This document shows, in pieces, positions 55,293-64,000 of a stretch of 64,000 bases of DNA (position 1 is its first letter; every line of letters begins with the position of its first letter). The stretch is from Paenibacillus plantiphilus (GTDB lineage Bacteria > Bacillota > Bacilli > Paenibacillales > Paenibacillaceae). The notes beneath the pieces were generated by a model, which was given only the letters and a program-made list of their open reading frames with translations, was not told where the DNA came from and did no database searches. The stretch is from NCBI RefSeq assembly GCF_927798095.1, contig NZ_CAKMMF010000021.1:1-64000 (forward strand), in the 5' to 3' direction. The position numbers were made by a program, and so were the translations under genes.

Positions 55293-56211
55293 TTGTAAAA
55301 TAGAGTTCTCCTAGAATTTCATTCACATGATAACGATCTGATGAAAGGTTGCTTTCTATAAAAGAGTTAATCTCTGATTGCTCAACATCATACATGACTT
55401 CAATTTCTTTGGAGAACAGAAGCTTTTCTTTGTCTAGCAAGTAAGAAAGGGAAGGGACTGGTTTGGGTTGTAGCTCTTCGATATTCAGAGCTTTTTTCAA
55501 GCCGTTAATATAGGATTCTAACGGACGGCTACCAACAATTTTTACGCCGTTATTCTCCTCATTGGTCATAATAATGGTCGGAAAGCCTCTGACACCCAAG
55601 CTTCTAACTAGATCGAAATCTTCATGTAACAATTGATGACCGACCTGTTGCTCGGCTTCGTTTATAATAGCTTCTCCATCAAGGCCGATCTTATTTACGA
55701 TTTCAATCATAACGGATTTATCTGCAATATTTTGATTAAATGCAAACAGTGCTTCTCTTGACCGGCGCAAATATTGTGCTGCTTTTGCATCAGTAAATCT
55801 TTTTTGAATTACCTTAAAAACACGAGAAGGCGGGTAGGATGATTGAACTGGATTAGCTATCATTAAAGTCCCATCAATGGGCATTCTTGAATACGCTCCA
55901 ACTTCTCTCCAGTGAACAGCCACATCGGCTGGTTTATGAATGCCGTTGGCCGGATCGATTGGTCCATCATGCCACTTTTCCAGTAAGCCGCCCATAACTT
56001 TATGAAAGTTAAAATAGTTCCCATATTGCGCTACAAAACGACGAAGCACAGGTTCTAGCGCCCAGCAATGCGAACAAATAGGATCGGTCACATAGTAAAG
56101 ATTAATTGCTTTTGACGGCTGATTACAATCAATAATCTCCATTTCCTCATCTTCAGCTACTCCGCATACACCTGTTTGTAGATCACAAACCATATTATTA
56201 TTGTTCGCCAT
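55282..56211 (-). CDS. DsbA-family protein resembling SpxH (YjbH)
   Basis: 309 residues from ATG 56211 after TTGGAGGA. Thioredoxin-like fold with DPICSHCWALEP: C46-S-H-C49. The segment matches the SpxH/YjbH style (DPxCxxCWALEP), and RGFPTIIM supplies the cis-proline loop. SpxH proteins deliver Spx to ClpXP; here the longer, cysteine-rich N-terminus (CDLQTGVCG) is unusual. Could instead be a FrnE-like oxidoreductase. Divergent from a TetR gene, which likely regulates it. Confidence 0.8.
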   Translation of the reverse strand: MANNNNMVCDLQTGVCGVAEDEEMEIIDCNQPSKAINLYYVTDPICSHCWALEPVLRRFVAQYGNYFNFHKVMGGLLEKWHDGPIDPANGIHKPADVAVHWREVGAYSRMPIDGTLMIANPVQSSYPPSRVFKVIQKRFTDAKAAQYLRRSREALFAFNQNIADKSVMIEIVNKIGLDGEAIINEAEQQVGHQLLHEDFDLVRSLGVRGFPTIIMTNEENNGVKIVGSRPLESYINGLKKALNIEELQPKPVPSLSYLLDKEKLLFSKEIEVMYDVEQSEINSFIESNLSSDRYHVNEILGELYFTTTE

Positions 56212-56353
56212 TATCATTCCTCCAAGGTACATATTTGTTTGCTTGCAATTGAATTTTAAATCATAATAAAAACCATCAACACCAATAGTTCTGCGGATTT
56301 GTCGTTTATACAACAGATCTAAGAACTTGTTTAAAAAGTAGGAGGTTAACAAA

Positions 56354-56914
56354 ATGACCGAATCTAAGACGGACCCCCGAGTTCTGCGTACCCGCAAATT
56401 AATTATGGATTCTTTCATTGAACTTTCAGGGAAAAAGGAATTTAAGGATATTACGATAAAGGATATCACTACAGAAGCGATGATTAATCGTGCAACTTTT
56501 TATTATCATTTTGAAGATATATATGACTTATTGGAAAAGGTATTGTCAGAAGTGTTGTTGGTTAATTTGAATTATGATTTCTATCAAAATGACGAACTAA
56601 ATGAAGAAGCCTTTGTGAGTATTTTTGAATCTGTGACAAATTTTCAGAAATCATTATCCAGTCGTTGCCATAGAGGTTACGAAGATACCATTGCACGTAT
56701 TATTAAGAAACAGCTCGAAGTTATTTTTCACAAAATGTTATTAAAGCAACATAAAACGGAAAGGGATGAGGCTCTAGAACTTACAGCTGTCCTATTAAAC
56801 TGGGGAATTTACGGGGCTTCTGTAGAATGGAGAAGAGATAGCAAGAAGAGATCACCGGAACAATTTATTAAATTAGCGATTCCTTATTTACGAACTGGAA
56901 TTGATCGTATTTAA
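56354..56914 (+). CDS. TetR-family repressor
   Basis: 186 residues. TetR helix-turn-helix: RKLIMDSFIELSGKKEFKDI, TIKDITTEAMINRATFYYHF. AGGAGGTTAACAAA precedes the ATG. Divergently oriented to the DsbA-like gene with a 142-base shared promoter region that contains TTGTCGTTTATACAA, a possible short dyad. Ligand unknown. Confidence 0.9.
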   Translation: MTESKTDPRVLRTRKLIMDSFIELSGKKEFKDITIKDITTEAMINRATFYYHFEDIYDLLEKVLSEVLLVNLNYDFYQNDELNEEAFVSIFESVTNFQKSLSSRCHRGYEDTIARIIKKQLEVIFHKMLLKQHKTERDEALELTAVLLNWGIYGASVEWRRDSKKRSPEQFIKLAIPYLRTGIDRI

Positions 56915-56927
56915 GGGGCGTGGATAA

Positions 56928-56969
56928 AACAGCACTCATCTTGATCTTGATGACAAGGTGAGGGCTGTT
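56928..56969. terminator. Hairpin between convergent TetR and isochorismatase-like genes
   Basis: AACAGC-x-CTCA-x-CTTG pairs with CAAG-x-TGAG-x-GCTGTT around a 10-base loop, one mismatch and one G-U. On the minus strand it is followed by TTTT, so it mainly terminates the isochorismatase-like gene. Confidence 0.65.
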
Positions 56970-56988
56970 TGACGCTTATGATTGGATT

Positions 56989-57519
56989 CTAAAACTGGAC
57001 TTCGCTTGAGCGAACCATTGTAGCAAATTGGGTGAGAATGCTATTATGATGGTTGATGATTTGTTCTGCCGTTAAATGATCTGAATCGTAAGTGCTGTGG
57101 CAATCCTCTGCCAATTCTACTTTGTAGCCGTGCGAGTAACTGCTTTTCACCGTTGTGTCCACGCAATATTCGGTTTGTACGCCGCATATGACTAAAGTGT
57201 CAATACCTTGATCACGCAACTGGTGATTGAGCTCGGAATCTAGAAACGAATCCGCGTAATATTTAATAATGATAGGATCATGTCCAAGGGGAGCGATCTG
57301 TTCATGTGCTTGCCATAGCGGCTCATTCTCCGATCTTAATGAACCCTGCCGCTCAGTAAACATGACATAAAATACAGGTGAATTTGCCTTTCGAGCGTTA
57401 TCGATTAATTGCTTTGTATTTTCTAGCAGTTTCTCTTCCTGGTAAAGGGGTTTCCCGCCATAGTCCTTCCATATAAATGGCATAACCTGCATGTCAATAA
57501 TCAGCAGCGCCTTGCTCAT
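56989..57519 (-). CDS. Isochorismatase-like cysteine hydrolase
   Basis: 176 residues with the catalytic triad of the superfamily: D9 (LLIIDMQ), K86 (IIIKYYADSF) and C119 (GVQTEYCVDTT). Family members are amidases or hydrolases; no catalytic partner indicates the substrate. AAGGAGG lies inside the end of the upstream XRE gene, giving a coupled two-gene operon. Confidence 0.9.
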   Translation of the reverse strand: MSKALLIIDMQVMPFIWKDYGGKPLYQEEKLLENTKQLIDNARKANSPVFYVMFTERQGSLRSENEPLWQAHEQIAPLGHDPIIIKYYADSFLDSELNHQLRDQGIDTLVICGVQTEYCVDTTVKSSYSHGYKVELAEDCHSTYDSDHLTAEQIINHHNSILTQFATMVRSSEVQF

Positions 57520-57520
57520 C

Positions 57521-58132
57521 TCAGATGACCCTCCTTGATCCCAATTTCTTCATCTCATATTTCCATAGTCCATGTCGGTTGCAATACGCATACAACGTTC
57601 CGCCGTACATGATTGGGAAGCGCACTTCTGCGAGTTGTTCCGGGTACAATTTGATGAGCATCACCCTGTCATACGAAACGTAGGCTACAAAAGAGATGTA
57701 ATGGTCTCTACTCATCTCATGCATAATGGTAACAAAGTAATCCTCTTCAATTTCGTGAACGGTTATTTCGTGCTCATCGTTCTCCGATTGGGGAAGCAGC
57801 GGCTCCAGTACCCTACCGCAACATGAAATGCTCGTTACCCCCGTACTGGTCATAACATTGCCACAGCTTTGACACGCGTAAAATTTCACGTTCTTCATAT
57901 TTCCTCCGTCTTGCTCATTCGGATTTAGATCTCCGGATAGAATCTTCTCGATATTTACTCCTAATATGTTGGATAGCTCCCCAAGCAAGGACACGTCCGG
58001 GCACCCTAAACCGCGCTCCCATTTTGAAATCGTCTTATCACTAATATTCATAAGATGGGCTAATTCTTTTTGAGTCATTCCTTTCTCTTTACGAAGACTC
58101 TGAATCAGCCTTCCCACCTTGATGCAATCCAT
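57521..58132 (-). CDS. XRE regulator with a zinc-ribbon-like C-terminal domain
   Basis: 203 residues from ATG 58132 after GGAGGCGGAC. Helix-turn-helix at 1-60 (LIQSLRKEKGMTQKELAHLM...KTISKWERGLGCPDVSLL). A Cys-rich region (YACQSCGNVM...ISCCG) starts a second domain resembling desulfoferrodoxin-type regulators common in Bacillota. Probably controls its own operon with the isochorismatase-like gene. Confidence 0.85.
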   Translation of the reverse strand: MDCIKVGRLIQSLRKEKGMTQKELAHLMNISDKTISKWERGLGCPDVSLLGELSNILGVNIEKILSGDLNPNEQDGGNMKNVKFYACQSCGNVMTSTGVTSISCCGRVLEPLLPQSENDEHEITVHEIEEDYFVTIMHEMSRDHYISFVAYVSYDRVMLIKLYPEQLAEVRFPIMYGGTLYAYCNRHGLWKYEMKKLGSRRVI

Positions 58133-58614
58133 ATTGTCCGCCTCCTGTAACCTCAGAATATCAAGTATATTTGCCCCTTTCAATCAACGCTCCGTAGAGT
58201 TGCTGATCTGCCTGATGGCTAACTATGTCGCAACATCAAAATCCGGCATCCGGTAGTAATCAGGAAAGAAGTTTCTTCTTGCAGTTTCAGACCCATTCCA
58301 ATACAATAATTATAGAAACATTTGTTCTGTTATTGAGGTTCTACACATGGGACATAGAATAGAGGGAAATATACTTTTGTAATCGTCACCTATCATTCTG
58401 ATTGAACATCGACAGCAGATCGTTTACCTTCCGAAGTTCTCCTTTGGAAGGTATTCTTGTTATTTGAAGAAACCGCATACAACAACAATCCATTTTATCG
58501 ATTTCAAAAGTGAGGTTCCCCGCAATGGAGGGATCTCCTAATTTTTCTTAAAGTCATTAAGCCATCGAGTGGTATGGTATCATATCATAGAAATTAGATT
58601 TTAGTCGAAGAAAG
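58133..58614. other. Intergenic region before the PaeR7I-like system
   Basis: AT-rich, no gene supported. It must contain promoters for the XRE gene (minus) and the methyltransferase (plus). No strong hairpin or repeat was noticed. Confidence 0.5.
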
Positions 58615-58623
58615 GTGCAACTT

Positions 58624-60381
58624 ATGAAGAACAGTTTAGAACTAGAGCGGGATCAGACTACTCATATATCCTTATTCGATTACGACCGAGCTACTTCCAT
58701 CAGTGCCCCTGATGAGATGGTTAAAAAGAAATCGGGATCTTATTATACAAAGCCTGAGATTGTTTCTCTTATCTTTGATCTTGTGGGCTACACTGTAGAT
58801 TATCCATTATATGAAAAGTCATTCCTTGAACCATCAACAGGGCAAGGAGCATTTCTGATTCCGGCAGTCGAACGTCTTTTGGACTCAGTAGTTAATCACC
58901 TTGGAAACCAGATCTTTGATGATGATGATACGTCCTATAACTTACTCCATAATGCGATCCGTTCGATTGAAGTGAATAAGGAGAAGCATGAGGACTTGAT
59001 CAAATCTGTCACACTAGTACTCATGAAAAAAGGGGTATCTGCTCAATTAAGTCAACGCCTGCTCAACAGATGGCTGGTTCATACTGACTTTCTATTTTGG
59101 AACCAACCGGTCGAACAGCTTTTCGACTTTATTGTTGGTAACCCACCTTACATTCGTATCGAAAACATTGAAGTAAAAGTTGCTAAAAAATACAGATCAA
59201 CATATAAGACATTGTTTGACCGAGCGGATATCTACGTTGCCTTCATTGAACACAGCCTTGAGATGTTAAAGAAGGATGGTCTCTTAAGTTTCATATGTAC
59301 AGACCGATTCACAAAGAATCGTTACGGCAAGGAAATACGTCGACTAGTCAATGAGAAGTACCAAGTGCTGCACTTCCTTGATATCCATAACTCGCAGCCG
59401 TTTATAGATGAAGTTTCCGCATACCCTTGCATATTCACATTTCGTAATGCACCAAGAGGAGAGGCTCGAACTCTGAAAATGGATGAAGTATCCCCACAGA
59501 ATCTTCAACTGGCAAGGAGCTATCTCATCGAGGGCCAGGATATCCCAAATAATCTTGTAGAAACGCACACGATTAAGGATTGGTTTCACGGGATTGATCC
59601 TTGGGTTCTTAACGGAAAACTGGCTCAAACACTACTTAAAAAGGTGGAGGCGAATCATCCGTTAATTTCAGAGTCACCGCATACAATCACAATTGGTATT
59701 GGTGTTGCTACTGGTGCTACTGCAGTTTATATAATTAAACCCGAAATTGTAGATATTGAGCCTGAAGTTCTTTTGCCGACCGTAACCAAGGATGATATCA
59801 CTCAGGGGTATATTTCCTGGGGCGGGCATTATGTGATAAACCCCTATAATGATGATGGATCACTTGTTGACTTGGGAAATTTCCCGAAGTTAAAGTCATA
59901 CTTGATGAATCATGAAGAGCTGCTTCGTTCTCGGAGTACGGCAAAAAATAACCCAAGCAAATGGTATAAAACAATTGACCGCATTTTCCCAGAGCGTCTT
60001 AAGGAACCCAAGTTGCTGATTCCAGACATAAAGCTTAAGAATCTTATTGTTTTTGATGAGGGCAACTACTACCCGGAGCACAGTTTGTATTATATTACTG
60101 CAGGAACATGGGATATCAAGGCATTACAGGCATTGCTGGTGAGCTCAATCATCAAATTCTTCATCTGGTCGTATGCTACAAAAATGCGCGGCGATTACCT
60201 GCGTTATCAAGCGCAATACTTGCGAAAAATTCGCCTTCCAGTAGGCGTTACAAAAAAGGATTGTGAAGAGTTAAAGCGAATGTATCAGTTGGAAGATTAT
60301 GACGCAATTGATCAGATTGTGTCGCGTCTTTACAATTTGTCAGCTGACGAGCTTCGAACAATTCAAGAACTCGTCCAGTAA
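58624..60381 (+). CDS. N6-adenine DNA methyltransferase of a PaeR7I/XhoI-like system
   Basis: 585 residues. SAM motif EPSTGQGAFL (from E69) and catalytic NPPY (N173-Y176) in VGNPPYIRIE place it among gamma-type adenine methyltransferases. The C-terminal half is the target-recognition part. ATG 58624 follows GAAAGGTG; an in-frame GTG at 58615 is less likely. The adjacent endonuclease resembles PaeR7I, so the likely target is CTCGAG, inferred from the family. Confidence 0.88.
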   Translation: MKNSLELERDQTTHISLFDYDRATSISAPDEMVKKKSGSYYTKPEIVSLIFDLVGYTVDYPLYEKSFLEPSTGQGAFLIPAVERLLDSVVNHLGNQIFDDDDTSYNLLHNAIRSIEVNKEKHEDLIKSVTLVLMKKGVSAQLSQRLLNRWLVHTDFLFWNQPVEQLFDFIVGNPPYIRIENIEVKVAKKYRSTYKTLFDRADIYVAFIEHSLEMLKKDGLLSFICTDRFTKNRYGKEIRRLVNEKYQVLHFLDIHNSQPFIDEVSAYPCIFTFRNAPRGEARTLKMDEVSPQNLQLARSYLIEGQDIPNNLVETHTIKDWFHGIDPWVLNGKLAQTLLKKVEANHPLISESPHTITIGIGVATGATAVYIIKPEIVDIEPEVLLPTVTKDDITQGYISWGGHYVINPYNDDGSLVDLGNFPKLKSYLMNHEELLRSRSTAKNNPSKWYKTIDRIFPERLKEPKLLIPDIKLKNLIVFDEGNYYPEHSLYYITAGTWDIKALQALLVSSIIKFFIWSYATKMRGDYLRYQAQYLRKIRLPVGVTKKDCEELKRMYQLEDYDAIDQIVSRLYNLSADELRTIQELVQ

Positions 60382-60411
60382 TTGAAATGAGGCGGGCTTG
60401 TAATCATATGG

Positions 60412-61116
60412 ATGCCAACAGACGATGAGATTAAAGCTATGACTAAAGTCGCCTTAGAAACTTTTTGGGGTCTGCGTCATCAAGGGGATAGTGCAGTAAG
60501 AGGCGGTAAAACAATGGACGGTTTTGCCGATATGATTAAAGATGTTTTAAATAGATGTGGTGTAGCAAACACAGAGATAATCATGGGTAGATCAGCAAAG
60601 CTTCCTAGCTTCTACAGGCTGTCGAAGGATTGGGACATGGTTGTTATTCAGAACAGACCTGACGGCTCACGACGATTACTTTGTGTCATGGAGTTTAAGT
60701 CCATGAAGGGATCTGTCGGAAAGAACCTCAATAATCGTGTCGAAGAAGCCATTGGCAGCAGTACTGATTTATGGAAGGCTTTTGAGAATGGCGCCTTTGG
60801 CGCGACTCGCCCATTCCTTGGGTATATTTATGTATTATCGGAAGACCTAGAACTGGTTGGCGGGATGGATCGGAATGGGGCGTTATTCCCTCCATTAGAA
60901 GCTTTCATTAGGTTCGAGCGTACGGGTCTACCTGCTAATTATGAAGAACGAGCCGAACTTTTCATGAAGCATATGGTTCAAGAGCAATTATACGATAAAT
61001 GTGCTTTCTTAATTGCAGACCCTTTCAATATAGGGGACTATAGGCAACCCAATTTAGATTTGACTATTGAGCTACTGATAAAAGCAATGGTAGGTCATGT
61101 TCAGGCACATTTATAG
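60412..61116 (+). CDS. PaeR7I/XhoI-family type II restriction endonuclease
   Basis: 234 residues, about the size of PaeR7I. GGKTMDGFADMI, the acidic/nuclease-like DWDMVVIQ...LCVMEFKSMKG (D...E-x-K pattern) and NRVEEAIGSSTDLWKAF fit the XhoI/PaeR7I family (PF04555), whose known members cut C^TCGAG. Starts 30 bases after the methyltransferase stop (ATG 60412) and is followed by a terminator at 61131. Both genes seem intact. Confidence 0.8.
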   Translation: MPTDDEIKAMTKVALETFWGLRHQGDSAVRGGKTMDGFADMIKDVLNRCGVANTEIIMGRSAKLPSFYRLSKDWDMVVIQNRPDGSRRLLCVMEFKSMKGSVGKNLNNRVEEAIGSSTDLWKAFENGAFGATRPFLGYIYVLSEDLELVGGMDRNGALFPPLEAFIRFERTGLPANYEERAELFMKHMVQEQLYDKCAFLIADPFNIGDYRQPNLDLTIELLIKAMVGHVQAHL

Positions 61117-61130
61117 ATCAAACTTAAGTC

Positions 61131-61158
61131 AAGGACACCCTTACAGGTGTCCTTTTGT
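61131..61158 (+). terminator. Terminator after the PaeR7I-like pair
   Basis: AAGGACACC and GGTGTCCTT around CTTACA, then TTG. Confidence 0.85.
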
Positions 61159-61847
61159 ATACCTAAGTGATCTTCCGGCATCATTCACCGAAGTCAATGT
61201 AAACACGGCAACAAGCTTCAGCGTGATCCAGATTAACAACCACGTTGACAAGATAAGATTCTTCCACAGCTTTGATGGTGATGCCTAATGCCTTGGGACG
61301 TTCCACGATCTGCAGGAAGCTCTGTTGACAGATGTCCCATATGATATAATTAGGAGGTATAGTAACAAGGATAGGTTAGCCCTTCAATCAGGAAAAGTAA
61401 TCATTGAGGGTCTAGTCGATACTTGGAAGGGAACCTTGGAGCAATCCTTGGGGATAAAGCCTGAAGAATCCAACGAGAGACAAACGAGTGGGGCATCTTT
61501 CGGAGCAGTAATCGGAGATGATCCGATAAAGCCAATCATAGAGCCTTACTTCAATGCAGAACTTACAAACGTGTTTACATGGATGTCAGTTCAAAGGTAA
61601 AGACAGTCGGAGGTAGGGGAAGGATTTACGTCTTAGATCGAGGCCCCTCTCTGTCCAAATGGTTAGAATAGGTGAAACACAGGCGGCCTTTTCGTTGGAA
61701 AAGTTGCCCAACCACCTTGAACGCTGAGGATATTTATTACAAGAAGGTTATTTTAATAAAATCCCGAGAATTATTTGAGTTTTGAACTAGAGAAGGACTA
61801 AACCTTTGGGTTTAGGCGTCCCCGAAAAATTAGTTGAATAACGTATA
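61159..61847. other. Region with gene debris, no intact gene supported
   Basis: On the minus strand a frame ending near 61187 reads RPKALGITIKAVEESYLVNV and looks coding but is short and unassigned. On the plus strand 61325-61600 is open for 91 codons (TTG start, no good ribosome site). A CTAAACC-TTT-GGGTTTAG hairpin is at about 61798-61814, just before the third rlmCD-like tail. Confidence 0.35.
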
Positions 61848-61904
61848 GACTCTGCCTATTCAACACATGTGGAGTGTTGCTCACTGTTGGTTAGGAAAGA
61901 CTAA
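61848..61904 (+). pseudogene. rlmCD-like tail with candidate attachment site 3
   Basis: Reads DSAYSTHVECCSLLVRKD then TAA, again the ending expected of an RlmCD-type gene. CACATGTGGAGTG at 61864-61876 is identical to the 13 bases in rlmCD at 17336-17348. Interpreted as the right junction of the island and possibly the displaced original rlmCD tail. Confidence 0.55.
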
Positions 61905-62080
61905 TAGTTGAGGTGTATTGGCGTATATCTAATTCAGAAGGGTTACTTACCCCTCTTTTTTATTTATTTAAGGACCTAAACAATATAAGACCAATATTAT
62001 GAAATAACTAATCTAAGAAACGGGTATCGGATTGTGATATCATATTGAAGTGAGTTATGAAAGTGATAAGGAGTACAATT

Positions 62081-63361
62081 ATGAAAATGGAACAAATATC
62101 TAAAGAGAAAATGCCAACTGCTACGACAGCAAACCATTATCCAATTCATCGGTGGTATAATTTTGTGGCAGGATATTCACCGGAGTACGTTCATTTAAAG
62201 ATTATGGATTATAAAGAAAGACAGGGACATTTCCCTATTAAGATTTATGACCCTTTCGCAGGATGTGCTACAACAAATGTTGTCGCCAATACTTTAAACA
62301 TTCCTTCAATTGGAGTTGAAAGAAATCCGATTTTTTATAAGATTGGATTAGCTAAAACAAATGCGACAGATGTGCGTAGTTACATTAATGATATTTCAGC
62401 AGAATTTTTAGAATCGGCATCTAATACAGTTTCAAATGGAAATTTATCTAAATTACCTGCAGATGCTAAAATATTTTTATTGAAGTTGTTTCCAGAAGGT
62501 TCTTTAGAAAAACTTCTTGAGCTTAAGTCAGTTGTTTCAGGTTATCGGGATATAAAGAAAGTGGCAGGGTTTATTTTTTTGTCCAAGGTAATTGACATGG
62601 TAACTCATTCAAAGACCGATGGCATATACAAAGCTCCTACATCTAGGAAACAGTATAGAACTGTTGAAGATTCTATAGTATTAGCTGAGACAATTTTCAA
62701 CGAAGACAGTCTTCTATTAAATAACCATGAAAGTCTGAGTGAGTATATCTTTGATTCATCAGTAGACTTTCAACCAGAGGAAAATTCAATCGACCTTGTT
62801 GTTTTTAGTCCACCCTATCTAAATAATTTTGACTTTGCTGAGATGACTCGGATGCATATGTACTTTTGGGGAGAAGCAGGTTCGTGGAGAGAAATCTCGG
62901 ATAAGCATCGTAATCATATGCTTGTTAATACAACCACAGCCTTAAAACTCGTGAGAAGTTTAGAACAACAAGAACAGTATCGACAATCACTTCCAAATGA
63001 AGTGTTAGCCAAGGTTGAACCTATAGTTTCTGAGCTATTCCTCCTAAGGAAAGAAAAGCCCAGTAAGAAAGATTATAATTTAATAATTTACCCTTATTTG
63101 GCTCAGATGCAGGCCGTCCTAAAGAGATGTTTCACAGCATTAAGAACGGGAGGGGCTGTCCATATTGTAGTAAGTGATGCCGCATTTTACGGAATACACA
63201 TTGACACACAAGAATATCTTGCAGATTTAATGAGAGATATGGGATATTCAAAAGTGTCTATTGAACAAATGCGTACAAGAGGGAAACGTTGGATTCTAGA
63301 TAAAAGAGCTAGCAGTGGAAAGCAATTAGGTGAGTATGAAATATTCGGAACGAAGGAGTGA
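62081..63361 (+). CDS. DNA methyltransferase with SPPY motif
   Basis: 426 residues from ATG 62081 after AAGGAGT (an in-frame ATG at 62057 has a poorer site). SAM-binding motif YDPFAGCATTN (from D57) precedes the catalytic FSPPYLNNF (S243-Y246). SPPY is typical of N4-cytosine enzymes but also occurs in adenine enzymes. Target sequence unknown. The next gene begins 6 bases after its stop, as expected for a restriction-modification pair. Confidence 0.8.
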   Translation: MKMEQISKEKMPTATTANHYPIHRWYNFVAGYSPEYVHLKIMDYKERQGHFPIKIYDPFAGCATTNVVANTLNIPSIGVERNPIFYKIGLAKTNATDVRSYINDISAEFLESASNTVSNGNLSKLPADAKIFLLKLFPEGSLEKLLELKSVVSGYRDIKKVAGFIFLSKVIDMVTHSKTDGIYKAPTSRKQYRTVEDSIVLAETIFNEDSLLLNNHESLSEYIFDSSVDFQPEENSIDLVVFSPPYLNNFDFAEMTRMHMYFWGEAGSWREISDKHRNHMLVNTTTALKLVRSLEQQEQYRQSLPNEVLAKVEPIVSELFLLRKEKPSKKDYNLIIYPYLAQMQAVLKRCFTALRTGGAVHIVVSDAAFYGIHIDTQEYLADLMRDMGYSKVSIEQMRTRGKRWILDKRASSGKQLGEYEIFGTKE

Positions 63362-63367
63362 GGGAAT

Positions 63368-64000
63368 GTGAAGACTTTATATGAATATGCAACAGAGGTA
63401 ATGACAACTTCTATTGAGCACTATTTAAAAGTTGCAAATTTATCCTCAGGTTTTCAAGTTTTTAATTTAGACCTGTTACAAGATTTTGATACAAGGGAAA
63501 TGGTACTAGCAGGAAAATCGCTAGATGTACAAGATTTTACTGCTGAGGATTGTCTAAAAGAGTTAGAGAGGGTTTCATCTATAAGTTTTGATGTAGAAAA
63601 AGGGGTTTCTTTTTATGTTTATAAACACACTCGAACGTATATTCAAACACTAATACAAACTGCTACTGAATTATCAAACAATTTTTCTTCAATTGAGCCA
63701 ATAGTAATTAAGGAGCATTCATACCTTCTTCCTATTTGGCAAGCGGCGTTATCCATCGGTAGTAAAGCCAACTTAAAAACAATATTTGGCTCTGCATCCG
63801 ACAGATTAATTAGTAAACCTTCAGCAGAAAAGATATCTGAGTATGCCAATAATTATTTTACGACCCATACGGTTTCTGCTGTTCAAGTAACTGAAAGAGT
63901 AGAGAGAACACTGGAAGGAATCATTCGTGATTTGGTGGGTAGACTTCTTCTAGAGTCTGTTGTAAAGAATGCACTTGATAAGGCAAATGTCCCTTATTTA
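63368..64000 (+). CDS. Probable restriction partner of the SPPY methyltransferase, cut by the window edge
   Basis: GTG 63368 (MKTLYEYATEVMTTSIEHYL...) opens a frame of 211 codons that is still open at 64000. Helical and polar with no catalytic motif visible in the part present. Position directly behind a solitary-type DNA methyltransferase suggests the cognate endonuclease; this is inference from context only. Base composition matches its neighbour. Confidence 0.6.
   Translation, partial: MKTLYEYATEVMTTSIEHYLKVANLSSGFQVFNLDLLQDFDTREMVLAGKSLDVQDFTAEDCLKELERVSSISFDVEKGVSFYVYKHTRTYIQTLIQTATELSNNFSSIEPIVIKEHSYLLPIWQAALSIGSKANLKTIFGSASDRLISKPSAEKISEYANNYFTTHTVSAVQVTERVERTLEGIIRDLVGRLLLESVVKNALDKANVPYL

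Noticed and set aside
61325-61600. 91-codon plus frame
   Set aside because: TTG start without a ribosome site, the only AGGAGG lies inside the frame, and no family was recognised; kept only as part of the region entry.

Overview
The window looks like a chromosomal segment of a Paenibacillus-type Bacillota. The evidence is the left-hand gene order purH-purD, an NodB-type deacetylase lipoprotein, an OmpR-type two-component pair, a DUF3048 lipoprotein, a DUF47/PiT phosphate pair, a YqfQ-like protein, yerC, a sirohydrochlorin-chelatase-like protein, dgkB and rlmCD, all with strong AGGAGG-type ribosome sites and GTG/TTG starts. This housekeeping block (1-17.4 kb) is GC-richer and carries many in-frame low-complexity or tandem-repeat insertions. 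No rRNA, tRNA or CRISPR array was seen.

At the 3' end of rlmCD (about 17.34 kb) the composition drops and an accessory island begins. The last codons of an rlmCD-like gene (CATGTGGAGTG core, encoding HVEC) recur at 41.79 kb, 28 bases after a decayed large serine recombinase, and again at 61.87 kb. I read these as attachment-site scars of elements that use the rlmCD 3' end as target. Segment A (17.4-41.8 kb) holds a VPA1262/PLD-like nuclease gene pair, a large GTPase, and a multigene locus at 24.4-35.1 kb: an XRE regulator, an SfsA-like nuclease, a DruA(DUF4338)-like/AAA ATPase fusion, a gene split by one in-frame amber codon, and a 1576-aa protein with a PD-(D/E)xK-like site plus an FtsK/SpoIIIE motor. 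It also holds IS21-like ends without a transposase, a Tn1549-type parA-parB pair whose parB is cut by an IS66 remnant, and an MccF-like S66 peptidase.

Segment B (41.8-61.9 kb) carries a 7TMR-DISM sensor kinase/response regulator pair, an SLH surface protein with 210-bp repeats, a complete type I restriction-modification operon (hsdM-hsdS-hsdR), an aminoglycoside-phosphotransferase-like gene, a NUDIX hydrolase, a DsbA/SpxH-like protein divergent from a TetR regulator, an XRE regulator/isochorismatase-like pair, and a PaeR7I/XhoI-like methyltransferase and endonuclease. Beyond the last scar, another DNA methyltransferase is followed by an unidentified gene that runs off the right edge and may be its restriction partner.

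The island therefore stacks at least five likely DNA-defence modules. The 24.4-35.1 kb locus is the best candidate for a poorly described system: it joins a Druantia-type domain with ATPase and translocase parts whose order recalls the DptFGH restriction genes of phosphorothioation systems, but with no dnd modification genes in this window. Family names given without a search are from recognition of motifs and should be read with the stated confidence.
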